A stretch of DNA of 64,000 bases from the NCBI GenBank assembly GCA_030562195.1, contig JAUJPP010000005.1:24787106-24851105 (forward strand). Reading direction: 5' to 3'. The DNA is from Nipponacmea schrenckii (Eukaryota; Mollusca; Gastropoda; Lottiidae). The notes beneath the pieces were generated by a model. The model was not told the origin of the DNA and made no database searches. It worked only from the letters and a program-made list of their open reading frames with translations. Shown here piece by piece: positions 11,330 to 25,332 of the stretch. How positions within the stretch are numbered: the first letter of the stretch is position 1; each line of letters begins with the position of its first letter. A program made the position numbers and the translations under genes.

Positions 11330-13185
11330 ACGAATAACTTAAGGCGAAAAGCGAATAGCAAATAACCAATGACGAAAAACAAAAAACGAATAACGATAAA
11401 CGAATACCCCCCTCTTGGTGCTTACAAAAGAAACGAATAACAAATACCAAAGCCTCTGTTTCTTCTTATAAATCCCAATTTCCAAAGTCAAAGTCATTTA
11501 AACATCTAGAAGTGCTACAATAACGAATAAAGAAAAACGAAAAACGAAATGCGAAAAACGAAAAACGAATACCGAAAACGAATAGCGAATATCCCCCTCT
11601 TGTTGCTTGCAAAAGAACGAATAAAGAAAAACGAAAAGCGAAAAACAAATAACGAAAAGTGATTAACGAAAAACGAAAAACAAATAACGAAAAACGAATA
11701 CCGAAAACGAATAGCGAATATCCTCCTATTGGTGCGTGCTAAAGAACGAATGACGAATAACGAAAGTCGAAAAACAAATAACGAATAACGAGAAACGAAA
11801 AACGAATAACGATAACGAAAACGAATAGCAAATATCCCCCTCTTGGTGCTTACAAAAGAAACGAATAACAAATACCAAAGCCTCTGTTTCTTCTTATAAA
11901 TCCCAATTTCCAAAGTCAAAGTCATTTAAACATCTAGAAGTGCTACAATAACGAATAAAGAAAAACGAAAAACGAAATGCGAAAAACGAAAAACGAATAC
12001 CGAAAACGAATAGCGAATATCCCCCTCTTGTTGCTTGCAAAAGAACGAATAAAGAAAAACGAAAAGCGAAAAACAAATAACGAAAAACGATTAACGAAAA
12101 ACGAAAAACAAATAACGAAAAACGAATACCGAAAACGAATAGCGAATATCCTCCTATTGGTGCGTGCTAAAGAACGAATGACGAATAACGAAAGTCGAAA
12201 AACAAATAACGAATAACGAGAAACGAAAAACGAATAACGATAACGAAAACGAATAGCAAATATCCCCCTCTTGGTGCTTACAAAACAACGAATAACAAAT
12301 ATCATAGCACCTGTTTCTTCTTATAAATCCCAATTTTCAAAGTCAAAGTCATTTAAACATCTAGAAGTGCTTCAATAAGGAATAACGAAAAACGAAAAGC
12401 GAAAACTAATAACGAATAACGAAAAGAATAACGAAAACGAATAGCGAATATCTTCCTCTTGGTGCTTACGAAAGAACGAATAACGAAAAACGAAAAGCGA
12501 AAGCAAAAAACGAATAACGAAAAAACGAATAACGAAAAACGAATAACGAATAGCAAATATCCTCCTATTGGTGCTTACAAAAGGGCGAATAACGAAAAAC
12601 GAATAACGAAAAGCGAATAACAAATGACGAAAAACAAATAACGAAAAACGAATAGCGAATATCCCCCCACCACCCTTACAAAAGGACGAATAACGAAAAA
12701 CGAATAACGATTACGAATAGAGAATATCCCTCTCTTTGTGGGTGCTTACAAAGGAACGATTAACAAATATCATAGCCTCTGTTTCTTCTTATAAATCCCA
12801 ATTTCTAAAGTCAAAGTAATTTAAACATCAATGCTACAATAACGAATAACGAAAAACCAAAAACGAATCGCGAAAATCCTCTTGGTGCTTGCAAAAGAAC
12901 GAATAACGAGAAACGAATATCGAATATTCCCCTCTAGGTGCTTACAAAAGAGCGAATAACGGAAAACGAAAAGCGAAAAACGAATAACGAGAAACGAATA
13001 ACGGGAAACGAATAGCGAATATCCCCCTCTTGGTGCTTATAAAAGAACGAATAACGAATAGCGAAAAACGAATAACAAATAATGAGAAACGAATAACGAG
13101 AAACGAAATGCAAATATCCCCCTCTTGGTTCTTACAAAAGAGCGAATAGCATACAGAATAGCCTCTGTTTCTTCTTATGAATCCC
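11330..13185. repeat. Heptamer satellite (AACGAAW) with about 428-bp higher-order units
   Basis: The array is built from a 7-bp motif, AACGAAT or AACGAAA and variants (AGCGAAA, AACAAAT). Every 80-110 bp it is punctuated by a spacer resembling 'atccccctcttggtgctta'. A longer spacer beginning 'cctctgtttcttcttata' marks higher-order units starting near 11453, 11881, 12309, 12776 and 13162 (spacings 428, 428, 467 and 386). The first two 428-bp units are almost identical, so amplification was recent. The strand is strongly purine-biased. Long minus-strand frames rich in Phe/Arg/Ser occur only because the complement lacks stops. Confidence 0.95.
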
Positions 13186-13383
13186 AATTTTCAGGTTCAA
13201 GTTCTCCTAAACCTGGATAAACTATCTGTTATTCATTTTTCTTCGTTTTTTTTTATTTTGCTAATATTTTTTTTTTTTAGTCGTTTTGGGGTATAGTTTT
13301 TTGCGGTTCAATTTTCAGGCGTCGTTCTCCTAATTTTAAGCTGGATAAATATAAACCTCTTTGTAAAAATTAATAAAATTCTT

Positions 13384-13470
13384 TTGTTTTTCGTTATTCG
13401 TTATTTGTTATTCCTTTTTACTTTTCGTTTGTCGTTAAAAACGAATAACGAATAACATGTGAAGTTTGTT
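13384..13470. repeat. Inverted heptamer tract forming a hairpin at the array edge
   Basis: The reverse complement of the heptamer ('tttttcgttattcgttatt') at about 13386-13435 is followed at once by the forward form ('aaaaacgaataacgaataac') at about 13436-13458. This makes a long inverted repeat about 200 bp beyond the main array. Confidence 0.8.
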
Positions 13471-13494
13471 CGTTCGAATAACGAACCAACTTCA

Positions 13495-13625
13495 CTCGGC
13501 TCAAGTGATTGTGTTCTCGGCTATTATATAATTAATTTGGTCCCGACTTCTATATGTTTATTGTGTTCACGACTAGCCTACTATATATTTATTTTGGCCA
13601 CGACTACTATATAATTAAAAATTGC
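13495..13625. repeat. Short degenerate tandem repeat, right flank of the heptamer array
   Basis: Units with 'ggtcccgacttctatat', 'tgttcacgactagcc' and 'ggccacgactactatat' correspond to the units at 10812-10990. This is consistent with the heptamer satellite having expanded inside, or been inserted into, an older minisatellite. Confidence 0.65.
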
Positions 13626-13964
13626 ATCATATTAAGAGAAACATAATCAATTGCTTGATTTGAACTAAAAGAATTTGATGAAATAACCCGATTCTTGTTT
13701 ACCTAATGCTTGAAAATTCATTTGCACCACCACCTGATATTCAAATAAGCTCAATTTCCGAAGAACCTTAAATATTAAACAATGTCAACTTTTACATGCA
13801 TGTCATTGATTATAACTCTTTTTCCTTCTTTACCGTAATTAATTTTTTACACATCACAGATTTAAAAATAAATTTACACAAACGTAAATCTCTCTGATGC
13901 TTCAGGTTGAATATAATTTATAGAAAATAAGTTTTTTTCTCTTCTCTCATACCAAAATTGTTTA

Positions 13965-14330
13965 TTCTGAAGTAGAAAATATACTAAAGTTCTATCCCAT
14001 TAAAGTTCCCTATTTTTAGCTGGAAATCCAACTAAGGTTCTTTCTTACTTAAGTTCTCAATTCTGAGGTACCAATCCTATTGAAGCTATATATTCTAAGT
14101 TAGAAATCCTACTAAATCCTACTAAAAAATAGGTTTACAAGAAGAAATTTGATATTTTAAATTCGACAATTTTTATAATATTATATTAACAATATTACAT
14201 TTCTCTATTTTTTGTAGGTAGAAACCCTACTCAAGTTCTCAATTCTGAGGTAGAAATCCTACTAATGTTTTCTATTCTGAGGTAGAAATCCTACCAAAGT
14301 TCTTAATTCTGAGGTACAATATTTACATTT
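13965..14330. repeat. 32-bp tandem repeat 'ttctgaggtagaaatcctac'
   Basis: The unit 'attctgaggtagaaatccta' plus a 'ctaaagttctc'-like tail recurs with a 32-bp period, clearest at 14205-14325 and more diverged at 13965-14115. The array is interrupted at about 14120-14215 by sequence with 'ggtttacaagaagaaattt', a stretch that reappears alone at 16988-17025. Confidence 0.75.
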
Positions 14331-14334
14331 GATC

Positions 14335-17300
14335 AGAACCGAAGAAAATACAAAACTATTACGGATTGTATCGAATTATTTGTTTCATACCAGCCTTTAT
14401 ACATTTGGGAGAATTGGGACTGGTTTTACCGAGTTAAAAAAGCATTCGAAAGAGAAAAACCGGGCCAAGTATACTTAGGTTTCGCCATATCTATAATGTG
14501 ATTTATTTTAAGTTATCGTTATTGATTTTAAAAAATTTGAAGAAATTAAAGAGTATATAAATGGATTAGGATTAGAAATGAATTAGGTACCTATGCTGTT
14601 AATTTTATTTTTTTTATTAGCTACAAATGCATTATAAAGTTCGTTTACATGAGTTAATTCGAAATTTAGATAATAAATGTACGTTTTCACTTGGATACTA
14701 GTATAGGTACTTTGATTTGTAGCAATTATAATCAAATTTATTATGTTTTGCTAAATAACGACCCTGAGTCATTTATATCAATTATAAATACTTAAGTATG
14801 TATCACTAAATAATGACCCTCATTCACTAATTACTAGTATACAAATATCTTTTGTATACTCCTTTTCAACTGTTTTTAAAAAGAAAATTCTCGACCAATT
14901 TTACCGAAAATGACAGAGAAGTTGTATGATAGTTTTAAACGCGAATTAAGATTATTAAATCATACCTTCAGTTCAAACCGTTCTATTTCAATATAGAGTA
15001 CCAAAGCATCCTCGTACTATAGATAGCGCAAATTCACAACCTGTTTAGAAACACATTTAGTAAAAGATGCTTTCCTTGAATAAGTGACCAGGTATACACG
15101 GACCTTGAAAATAACAAATTAGTTGGAGTAGGCCTACCATTAAAAAACAAAACGCAGCTGTAATCCCATACACATCAAACGAAACATCTATATTCCAAAT
15201 TATGACACAGTATAACAAATTTCATCCACAGCAATTTGCTGTGTTTGGGACGTTGAAACCTAGGCCATCTCATTAACGATGGGCTTTTGTTTACAATTAC
15301 ATTTGAAGCCGCCTGGCAATCAATTTGAAACCAAAAACAAATGTAATTTACCTGACTAAAGTAAGAATAAGCCTTTTTTCTGTCTATGTTCAATTATTGT
15401 TTGAATAATGAACATCTATTTCGAAATAATTTTCATGTGGGAAGACGAGCTTAGAAGTTCAAGTTTAAGTGTTAATGAGTAGGAGCTGAACTTGATCTTG
15501 AAATGATGTTTATCAAAAGTCAACTGAGGGGGTGAGAATTACTTTAATCTTTTTAATTCGATACCGTGGTTTAAATTCTATTGACAAACAAGGCGGGGCT
15601 AATCATACTTATGTATATTGTGATGATATTCGTCATCTAAATTTGACACTAAATAAAACAGAGCGACCAATGGTGAAGCTGTGAGCAACGAATTAAAAAT
15701 GTGAAAATGTCCATAAAGACTTCTATAAATATTGAACACTCAGTGTTGTAGATCCTTAAACAGAATATATTAGAAATTTCAAATGGATTTCTAAATAATA
15801 CATTATTCTATGAAGAACTGAATCGAGATTCTCACTCAATAAAACTAGTATAGTAGACACAGTGTATGGTGGATATTTAATACTTGATTCTTTAACACTA
15901 TTGCTACCACAAGTAAACAGTTTCTAGTTTGTCGGGGAACTATATAGTTTGAATGGGATATAAGAAAAAGTTCCAACTACTCAACAATATTGACTACTCA
16001 TTATTTGATTGTGTGTCCACGTGAATTGGTATTATTAGTCTTCAAGTTTGTCGGTGTAACTGTGAGTTTATTGTGGCCCACGGGAGGATAATTCTTTCTA
16101 AACTACAACTTCATTGCTCTTGTAAGTTTAGAAACAAGATTTGATTGAAGAAATATAAAATAATTGGAACGTTTGCGCCTGTGGCTAACTTAAAGATTCA
16201 TGAATAATGGAAAGACAGGAGTCTATCAAGAAAATCCAAGAAGTTATTAAGAAATGACAGATAAAAATAACGGATGAAAAATAAAAAGCTTCTTTTGTTT
16301 TTTCCATCAAATCCTGCTTTGTGAAAGGTTTATAGTCTCTGAGAAAATAATCGAGTATATTTTATTGTTTTTTTCCTGCCGATCTTGAGGATTTGGATAA
16401 AAAAATCCAAGTTCTTAAACAATATAAATTTTCATCACAAAGGATTGTATTCAGTGATTGTTGCCAAGTAAAACAACACTACTGTTGAAGAGGACGTATA
16501 TTGTCAGGAAAGGTAAGTGCATCTTTTGTCAAAAATTTGGGTCTTCCAACCAGATAAGAAAATCCATTATAATAAATTGACAACATTCTATAATCAAGAT
16601 GTTGGTTACCATTCTCATTGTGTCGATTATTGACATCATTTGCAGAAATGTCTTCTCTTGTCGCAAATTCGAATATACGAGCACTTAGTTCACAAGTACA
16701 TGTACTTCCCGCTTGGTGTAGCAAATTATCAACATATTGGCAACATCAACAAAATCATATAGGCTCATTCAAAACAGGGTAAATATTCAGAAGGACAGTG
16801 GGAACTTCAATTCTTAAAAAACTATCTTTGAAACCGTTCCAACCACACGGATAAAGTTGATAATGCGGAAGGCTCCTAACATTGATTAGACCATCTGGCA
16901 CAAATGGCATAATTATTATAAATAATCCTCATCAATTTCCAGGTGTACAAATACAAAATGTATGTTACCAACTAGTAATAAAAAGAGGTTTACAAGAAGA
17001 AATTTGATATTTTAATTTCTACAATTTTTATAATTTGAAGAGGACAACAACCAGTTCGTATTATTTGAGCTAATCAGTAACATTGTAGTTCTTAAACAGG
17101 AAACAATTTTTCCGGCGCTACAAAAATATCTATAATTTGTCTTGAGGTGATAAACCGAACAAATAACGGTTTGTCTTATACAACATTATTCCTTTCTGGA
17201 ATTTGTACTCTTTATGTTATATTTTATCTTCAAAATCTTACGTTTCTCCTGACCTTAATTTGTATAATTATACAAGTATACATATACGGATTGTTTATCT

Positions 17301-17590
17301 TTGTGCTAAATAAACTCGGATATTAAAGTTAACTATCTTTATTGAAAAAAATGTCCCTTTGAATTTGATTTTGTCTGCTATAAAGAAAGCATGGACAATG
17401 ACTATTCAAACACTGAATACAGTCCTTTCGATTATAGCAACCGACACTTTAGACTTCGCAGATGAGGTAATAAGATTATTTGATTCGGCGCGGTTCCCTA
17501 GAACTGTTAATGACAATAATTGAATACAAAAACACACAAAATGAAAAGTCTTACTAATGTCAAGAAGCCCGACAAGAAAGTATGGTATTT
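14335..17590. other. AT-rich non-coding stretch
   Basis: No gene with a recognisable domain. A roughly 40-bp match to the interruption of the 32-bp repeat occurs at 16985-17030. A minus-strand 81-codon frame at 16479-16724 shows no motif I recognise. Confidence 0.5.
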
Positions 17591-17603
17591 GCATACCATA
17601 TTT

Positions 17604-17975
17604 TTGGAGCCGCGGTGGCTCAGTGGGTTAGACGCTTGCTCGCAAACCTGAAGGTCCAGGGTTCAATCCCGGCAAAGGTCGAGATGAACTTTCGGATTTT
17701 TCAGCCCGGTTTCCCCTTGTCAGTTATGCATGTCGGAAGGACTGACATGGAAAAAGCGTCTAGTCGTTCGGATGGGACAATAAACCGAGGCTCCGTGTGC
17801 TACAGGCTGTGCACGTTAAAGATCCCTCGACAGTTGGAAATCGCAAAAAGAGTAGGCTAATGCAGCTGTCCTGGCAAAATTTCCCTCCTTGCACACTGCA
17901 TTGCTTGCCCGTCTTCATTAGCCCATAAGGTGCAGAAGAGTAGGACGTAAAACTCCATTCATTTCATTTCATTTT
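17604..17975 (+). mobile_element. tRNA-derived SINE (copy 1, full length)
   Basis: The element begins with an RNA polymerase III promoter: A box 'tggctcagtgggttagacg' at about 17616-17634 and B box 'ggttcaatccc' at about 17660-17670. A roughly 280-bp body follows with 'ttttcagcccggtttcccc', 'gacatggaaaaagcgtc' and 'cacgttaaagatccctcg', and a tail with 'tcatttcatttcatttt'. Perfect 11-bp target-site duplications 'cataccatatt' flank it at 17592-17602 and 17976-17986. Such SINEs are moved by a partner LINE. Two more copies are in this window (40268-40530 and 54000-54314). Confidence 0.92.
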
Positions 17976-17989
17976 CATACCATATTGAT

Positions 17990-20900
17990 GTAATATCCCA
18001 TCAGTGGAAAACTTATTTGGAGATTTTCTACTTCACATGCTATGCTGAAGATAGACATAGGAGGAAAATATGTAAAAAATATATTTTTTTTAGAATAATT
18101 TTATCAATATTCTGAAATATTTCAAGTCATCCAACCCAGTTTTACTGCCACGTGCAATGCGCTAGTGATGGTCATCTAGGCAGTTAAAACATATCTTTAA
18201 TGCGTAGTTAATCAAAATGAGAAAAATTATTAAAGGTGACCCTATAAGTAATATTCGATGTTCTTTGACATAATAAGGCATTTATCTAGAACAAAGGGCC
18301 TCTAATCATAATAAAGAGATTATGTGATATTAGTGAAAGGTCAATTGTCAGGACCTCAATTAGGCTGTCAAAAATAGTCACATCCTGTTATTAAAAATAT
18401 CATTAAAAAAAGCACAGTTTCTAATTTATCAAAGAAAATTAATCCCATTTTTTTTCTTTGGTTAACTTGTTAATCAAAAATTCTTGTTGTAGTTTAATGA
18501 GATATTGTTATTAAAGTTAGTTTTTTGTTCATTTAATGAATAATGGACATTTCTTTCACATCATGTATTTTCTTGCCATTAACAATCTGAAGTAGAGTTA
18601 AAGAGGTCCTCCCGTTAAGAGGTTTACTAGGAGTAAGACGAATGGAACATTTATTTGAAAATGTAATGAATCGCCTTATTAAGCCTATTTTCCCAGTGCC
18701 TTGTTTTTCCAAAGCGATACATATGGAAATAAATCTTATCTAATCCGAACGGCAAGCCACTTTTCCATTTCAGCCTCTCGGCCTGGCTTTAAATGTTTAA
18801 TGCCTTTTATCTTGGAAACATGTAAGACCTTGATAACTTGCTTGAGCACAAGAAGGTTTGAAGCCCAAAAAAGATATTCCAAATACTACACAAATCTGTT
18901 CATTGGCAATAATATATAGTTTTTAGTTGGTTTGCCCACTACAAAATTTCATTCTACTGGTACACATTGGTGTTTTACAGCGAGAGTTGTTGCGTCATGG
19001 ATGGTATACGGAAAGCTATCTGGGATAGTGCGGGTGATCTAAAGCGAAGATAATCTGCTTGGGGACTCCACGTACAACTTTCAGTTGCCTTCACGGACAA
19101 CTTAATAGGAGCTTACCCACTGCCCTACTACGTATCCGGACAAAATATAGATTTAGCTCGATTTTATATCGCCATGAAAATTCCAGATAATTTTCTGTTA
19201 GACTTTCCGTTAAAGAAAATACTTAGCCTTTTGTCTAACTTCGTAGTGTTAGGACTGGAATGTCGTTACTTGCTGTACCCGTCTCTCTGATCAATTTTTC
19301 TAGAAATTTTTCGCTATTGTTGGACATACAATAATATAGATTGACTTTTATGTGAAACCATTGTATTCATGCGCAATGTCAGTGTGAACAATTGCAATTT
19401 TAAGATTTAATGTTTTTTAGTTAATCCGAAGCAATTACAATTAATAATAAAGTAAACCGGTTTTTTATCCTCAATATTAAAAAGTGAACACGTGTTTGAA
19501 TTAATTTCTACTTATTACGTTAGAATAGTGATTAGAATCAGCAACTGAATAACTTGTTTTTATTATAACTAGCTTACATTCATTTCATTATTACTGACAA
19601 CATTTTTGTTCGTAATAACAGCAAGATTTGGTCGACATACATATTTGTGTCGCTATAACCCAATAACGACTCCGTTGCATCTTACCTTTAGACTTTGAAT
19701 TATCATCCTATTTGAGGTAGTTTATGATTTGTTAAGGGTAATTTAATGCTTAGTATATGCATTAAATTGCCTCTAAATCAAATTTTATTGAGACGGAAAG
19801 AAAACATGAAAGTTCTTAATATAAAAAGTGCACATAATAAAACAAGTTGTTCTGTTTTTTTTTCTGACACAATGATATCCATTAAAAAATCTATTGCGTC
19901 AAACCCAACCGCGAAAATTCAATATATATACTTTCCTTATTTATATTAACTAAAATGTCAACATTATTGTTCTTGTCGACTGAACTTAATTCTTTGTGAA
20001 TTAAAATGCCATCGTGAATCTAACTGAAAACGGCTTGCTTACTGATCTAGACACATAGCTAAATTTTTCTCATTTTGGATCATTTGAAACTATCTGTATA
20101 TATCTGTTAATCGCTATTGCATTTTAATGTTTATTGTAAGCCCTTTCCTTATACGGACAGTTTCTCACAGGATAATTTCTACCTCGAATAAATTGAGACT
20201 AATGTTCTTGAGGCAAAAGTTATTGTTACTGTAGATATCCAGTAAGTTAATAATAAACGGTAATTTAAAACATCTACCAAAATGCTGATAAATGGAGAAA
20301 ATATTTGTATTGTTTACCATAAACAATGTTGATGTTAAGTATACCGTTAACTAATTTGTAGTTATGATGAAGAAGAAAGATCTCTTTAAAATCGGTTAAT
20401 TGTTTGTTCAGTTGCACTAATGGCGAACTGTCACAGTAAAAACATAGATAACATTAGTGATGAAAAGTTATGAACATCAGTACACAATATTCACTAATGT
20501 AACTTGTATTGAGAAATATGCCAGTCATAAAAATAACAGAAACTTGACTTTGATTTCAACTCGGATCATGTACGAGTTTATATGGATTTCATTAGAACAT
20601 GCCAAGGAGACATACACATCGAGAAGACTGAACCGTTACCCCTGGAAGGTGGAAAGTTGGAAGTCGTAAAACACAGTAGAGACGCATGCGCTCTACACAG
20701 ACATATACTTAATTTGTAAGATATTGATACGTTACAACTCGCCATATGATAGAGAGCTTGACAGAATTTTAGCCCAGACCTCTGAGCATCAGAAGCTCTT
20801 TTGTATCTGGCGTGACCTCACCTTGAAGGAGTGTATTTAGTAAGGGGGTAAGGAGCATATGAGAATGATGGTCAGGACGAAAGCAAAATTGTTACGTTGT

Positions 20901-23900
20901 CTAATAATAAATAGTTCAAGTAACCGATAAATTATTTTGAAAATTTCGGGTGAGCAATTCTAACACGAATTAGATTGTATATAAGCAAGTTTCAAGAACG
21001 AGGTCAATTACTCACATGTATCAGTTTTTAATTTTTTATTTTCGATGGAGTTCATCCTTTGGTGATAATAAAAGGTTTCCTGAAAATGAATCGAAATTGT
21101 TTAAGGTCTAAAAATCTGATGTCAAGAACAAGGGCGATAAATCATATTATAAAATTCTACATTCACATTCGACATTTGAAAATACATGTGCCGCCACTGT
21201 GACAAAAATTGATTGCACTGCCAACACCATGATGCTCTGCATCTATTTTTTCAATCAGGTACAGACAATTAAGAAAAGATAGTTAAATGAATGATACACC
21301 AGGAATAATTGTCGAATACACAGCATGTTTCTTTAAGAAATGATAAATTGTGCACTTTTTGACAATACATAATTAAGGAAACGTGAAAGAAATAAAATAG
21401 ACCGAAATCATGGAGAAATATTATTTCTGTCATGTTGTTTCTACAAGGGGTCATAACCAGCTTCAAGAATATAAAAATGGTCTTTTTTGCTACATCTTCC
21501 GTTGTTTCTCAGGTAATTAATTCTAATGGACGCGTTGTGTCTGAAAAAGTAATGGTTGGTGAATGACAGTAATCGATAATTTTATTTTCCACCTATTTAT
21601 TCTGTCTCCTTTATAATATTTAAAAATGAAAACGACACTTAGCTCAGTGACGCCTGACCTGTAAGATCTCAGGAGAGTTTTGTTCTATACAAATAAGTAA
21701 AAGCAAATTTCGGAAAAAATTTAATTGTTTAATTTTACCTTTGCCATAGATGAAACAACCAAATTATATTCCGTGGTTAAGAAAATTATTGTGCTTGGGG
21801 CTCAAACGTTTGAAAAAATGCAAACAGCTATGTCTTAGATTCTAATATCATTTACGAGAGAAAAATTGAGGTATAATTCACTTAATGTACTGGTGATGGA
21901 AAGATCATTGATGATTGTGGTATCGGGGTTATCGAAATATCTAAAAATGTTTTTGACAAGTAAACCATTCCATTGTAAGTAACTTGTTTTGTCCAATATT
22001 ACGATGGTATGTTGCTTTCTCAAATATCTTTTTTCGAATTAACCACTCTGAAGAGCGATGACATAAAGTCCACCAAAGTTACTTCCGCTGTCAATTTCAA
22101 TTTGACCGTAGCTAAATAACAATTTAATCAGTCGATGACTGTAATTTTAACTTCATTAACTTACAAACATCTTGAAGCTATATATTGTAGGCAATGTGTT
22201 TCTGGTTCGGAATAAATCTGATCTCAAAATATTTTTTATATAGTGGGAGCTTGACTTAATGACATGAATCGACTTTAGTGACAATCGCATTTCAATCAAG
22301 ATAAACGAAGGTGGATTGACACGTCTATTATTATCAGTTAAACTTTTATTAATCAATCAAACACGTTTATCATGATGTATGGACGGTATCGGCAAGTGTG
22401 CTAAAAGAATCTTAACACTTCTAACCACGAATACCACATGAAATTCAGTGAAACGGATGTTATCAGCCTATCATTCTAAGTTAACAACCCTATCCAAGCA
22501 ATACTAAAGGTTTTAATTAATATTTACGTGAAACAAAACGGAGTGGTATAACACAATACTTTTTAGAATCTGTCTTGGCTAATGTAGACTGCCAATCTGC
22601 AAAATATTGTGCCAATGATCTTTCTTTGAAAGTATATAATGGAAGTGGTCAGATTTATTTTGTTCGAAAAGGTATTTCTCTAATGAAAGAAATGCTATCT
22701 AGTAATCTTGAAGAGAAAATGAACCGATTTACCATCACGATAAATTATAGAGTAGAAAATACTACCCCTCTTTTAATTTGAACCGATATTTCATGCTGCA
22801 TATTTTCTTTTGTACAAGTTATTACTTTTGTGGATCTGCTAATTTGCTTAATTTATCTGGAGACATTATCTATGGTTTTATTTAATAGTACATGTTGGGT
22901 CATAGTTTGGCACAATAACCGTAACTTTTATGCTGAAGACATTGTGTAGTACTATGGTGCGCATTTCTTCTTAAAACAATGTACCAGCCAAGTATATAAA
23001 AGTATTAGCTTATTATTTTCTTTTTACCCGTTATCAGTTTTATCAGTGAGATCATAAATACTTAACATAGCTAGTAAAATATTTTGAAGCTAACGCACAT
23101 GGCAATGTGAAAACTTGACTTTCTCTTATTTGTTTTACATAATTTATCGTTAATAACGCTACTGGCCGGCCTTAATAAATTAGACAGAAAATTCTCCTGG
23201 CATTAAATGTTGAAGGTATGGTCATCGCAACAGCAACAGTTAACAAGCTTTATATGATCGTCTAAGAGATAATAATACATTCATAAATCAGTTTTGTCTG
23301 TCTATACTGTCTGGTGGTTCATCAAGACGAATGAAATTGAACAGATGAACAGAATTTCTTATTGTTACATTTTGTCTAGAACAATAGTCGATTTTTCAGT
23401 AATAAATCAAAGGGATGGAAATGATATGATTCTATATTGTCTGATCTTCTTTAGTTCCATCAATCATATGTTCAACCTACCAATTACTCTAGTCTTGTAC
23501 ACACTTAAATGGACAAGTGATGGAAATCCTGTAGACCAGAGCTTGTTAAAGTTCAGAAATACTTTGTAATCCGGTTTAGAGATCAGGAATAGACCCGGAA
23601 TATGTAAGATGGAACGTTTTTACCAAAACTCTGATCAGATTACATGAATATATTACATCATTCAACCATGACTACGCATCATAAAGTAGCTGTTTCGGCA
23701 TAACTTGACGAGATTCGACTTTGCGTATGGTACTTTGGTGGAAAGGTTTATCGTTACTATACACGAAGACAGTTTCACATATACATATATATAGGTACAT
23801 AATAATATCTCGTACGTAGTTCCGATTATCTTTGCAATAAAGTGGTTAGATGATAACCTTACTCAAGTGTCTGAGAAATAAAAATGAGATAACAATAGTG

Positions 23901-25330
23901 TACGGTTATGGTCGCGGTTTCTTTACTCTTTCTTTACTTCAGAAATTTGAATTTCAATAATATTGTGAATACCTTTTTATATCGAATTTTGGTGGTATCT
24001 GATTTTATCAAAACCTAAGTTATCGTATTTGAAATGAAAATCAGGTTGCGATACATAATACAGATCACATAAAAGATCGTATCCGCATGTTTCATTTTGC
24101 ATCAAAAACTAAAATTCCCAATCGTTGGGTTCTGACACATGTTAGTGGGAAATGAGCATATATGGTCGATTCAGAAGACCTAGATTAAATGCGATCCGTC
24201 TGGCTTCTTTGCGATACAATGCCTCGATAATCTATTTTGCAATTATTAATCGTAGACAAATATTTGAACTGTTCAAACGTTTCTACTATTAACACAATTG
24301 CGACTATGAGTACGATCGAGTTACAAATCTTGAAGGTGGAAACATTCTATTCTATATCTATTGCCCTTGTTTTATTTTTTCAAATATGGTTGAAATAATT
24401 ATCAGTTTTTCCATGCATTATTCCAAAATGGATCATTTGAGCATTAGTTCATCCATTCTAGTTTGAATCAGAGTAATAATTCTCTTCTGTCTCCTCTTTT
24501 GTAATTTGTTTGCGCATACTACGGAACGCTCATAAATTTTTTAGTAGCAATTTCTAATGGAGCGTGATTATGTCATTGTTTGTGTTAAAGGTATACTAAT
24601 ACCTAAATTGAATTGTTTAAGCCAAAATGAGAGTCAAAACTTTATGACAAAATCCCTCTATAACCTAAAAAATCCACAAAACTGAATAATATTCCAGTCC
24701 ATTAAACTAAATAATTTTAGAACACTCTTAAAAACGTTTTTTTAATAATTCCATACATCTTATATAGAAATTCTATTCTTTGGTCATGGCACCTGGCGAA
24801 TCCAACTGATGAATATATAGTCTTATAGACCGAATTTGTTCTTGGCATTTACTGTGTTAAGTATCAATACAAGAATTTGGTATAGGGTTGTAAATTCACC
24901 CGAGGCAATTGATAACCACGCATTTATTAATTACACGTGTAATTAATCTTCACAAGTATTTAAGAATATTTAAGAAGCTCTTCATCTTTGTATATGAAAT
25001 ACCAAGGACATGTGGAATTATTTCATTATTACTCCCTTTAGTTGTAATTCTACTATGACATTTTCAGAACAATTTCACTGACAATATGATGCAATGTATT
25101 ATTCAACTCACCTGCGTGAGAAATTAAGATCGATAAAACAATACAATAGATCACAATATTATTATAATTTATCGATTGGATTTAATTCAGGTCAGCGGAA
25201 CAAATTATTTGTATTTATAAAGACTAAAAATGCAAAAGACTTGGCGAGTGATATCTTTTAAATAAAGTTTATGCTAATTACCTGTGAAAGCTATACAAGA
25301 ACGTTTTAAGTCGGTTGAATGAAACAATAA
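17990..25330. other. Long AT-rich non-coding stretch
   Basis: No gene with a recognised domain, RNA gene or long repeat is visible. A fragment of the 30.4-kb dispersed repeat family lies near 21000-21140 ('ttggtgataataaaaggtt', 'aagaacaagggcgataaat'). A perfect 22-bp palindrome is centred on CACGTG at 24926-24947. Some of this could be introns or regulatory DNA of genes outside the window, which the sequence alone cannot show. Confidence 0.5.
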
Positions 25331-25332
25331 CC

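Noticed and set aside
11466..13187. Many minus-strand open frames rich in Phe, Arg, Ser and Val
   Set aside because: They are translations of the complement of the AACGAAW heptamer array, which lacks stop codons in most phases. Repeat period, not selection, keeps them open.
17604..17690. A true tRNA gene
   Set aside because: The A and B boxes are present, but the sequence continues into a repeated non-tRNA body with a tail and target-site duplications, and recurs elsewhere. It is a SINE head.
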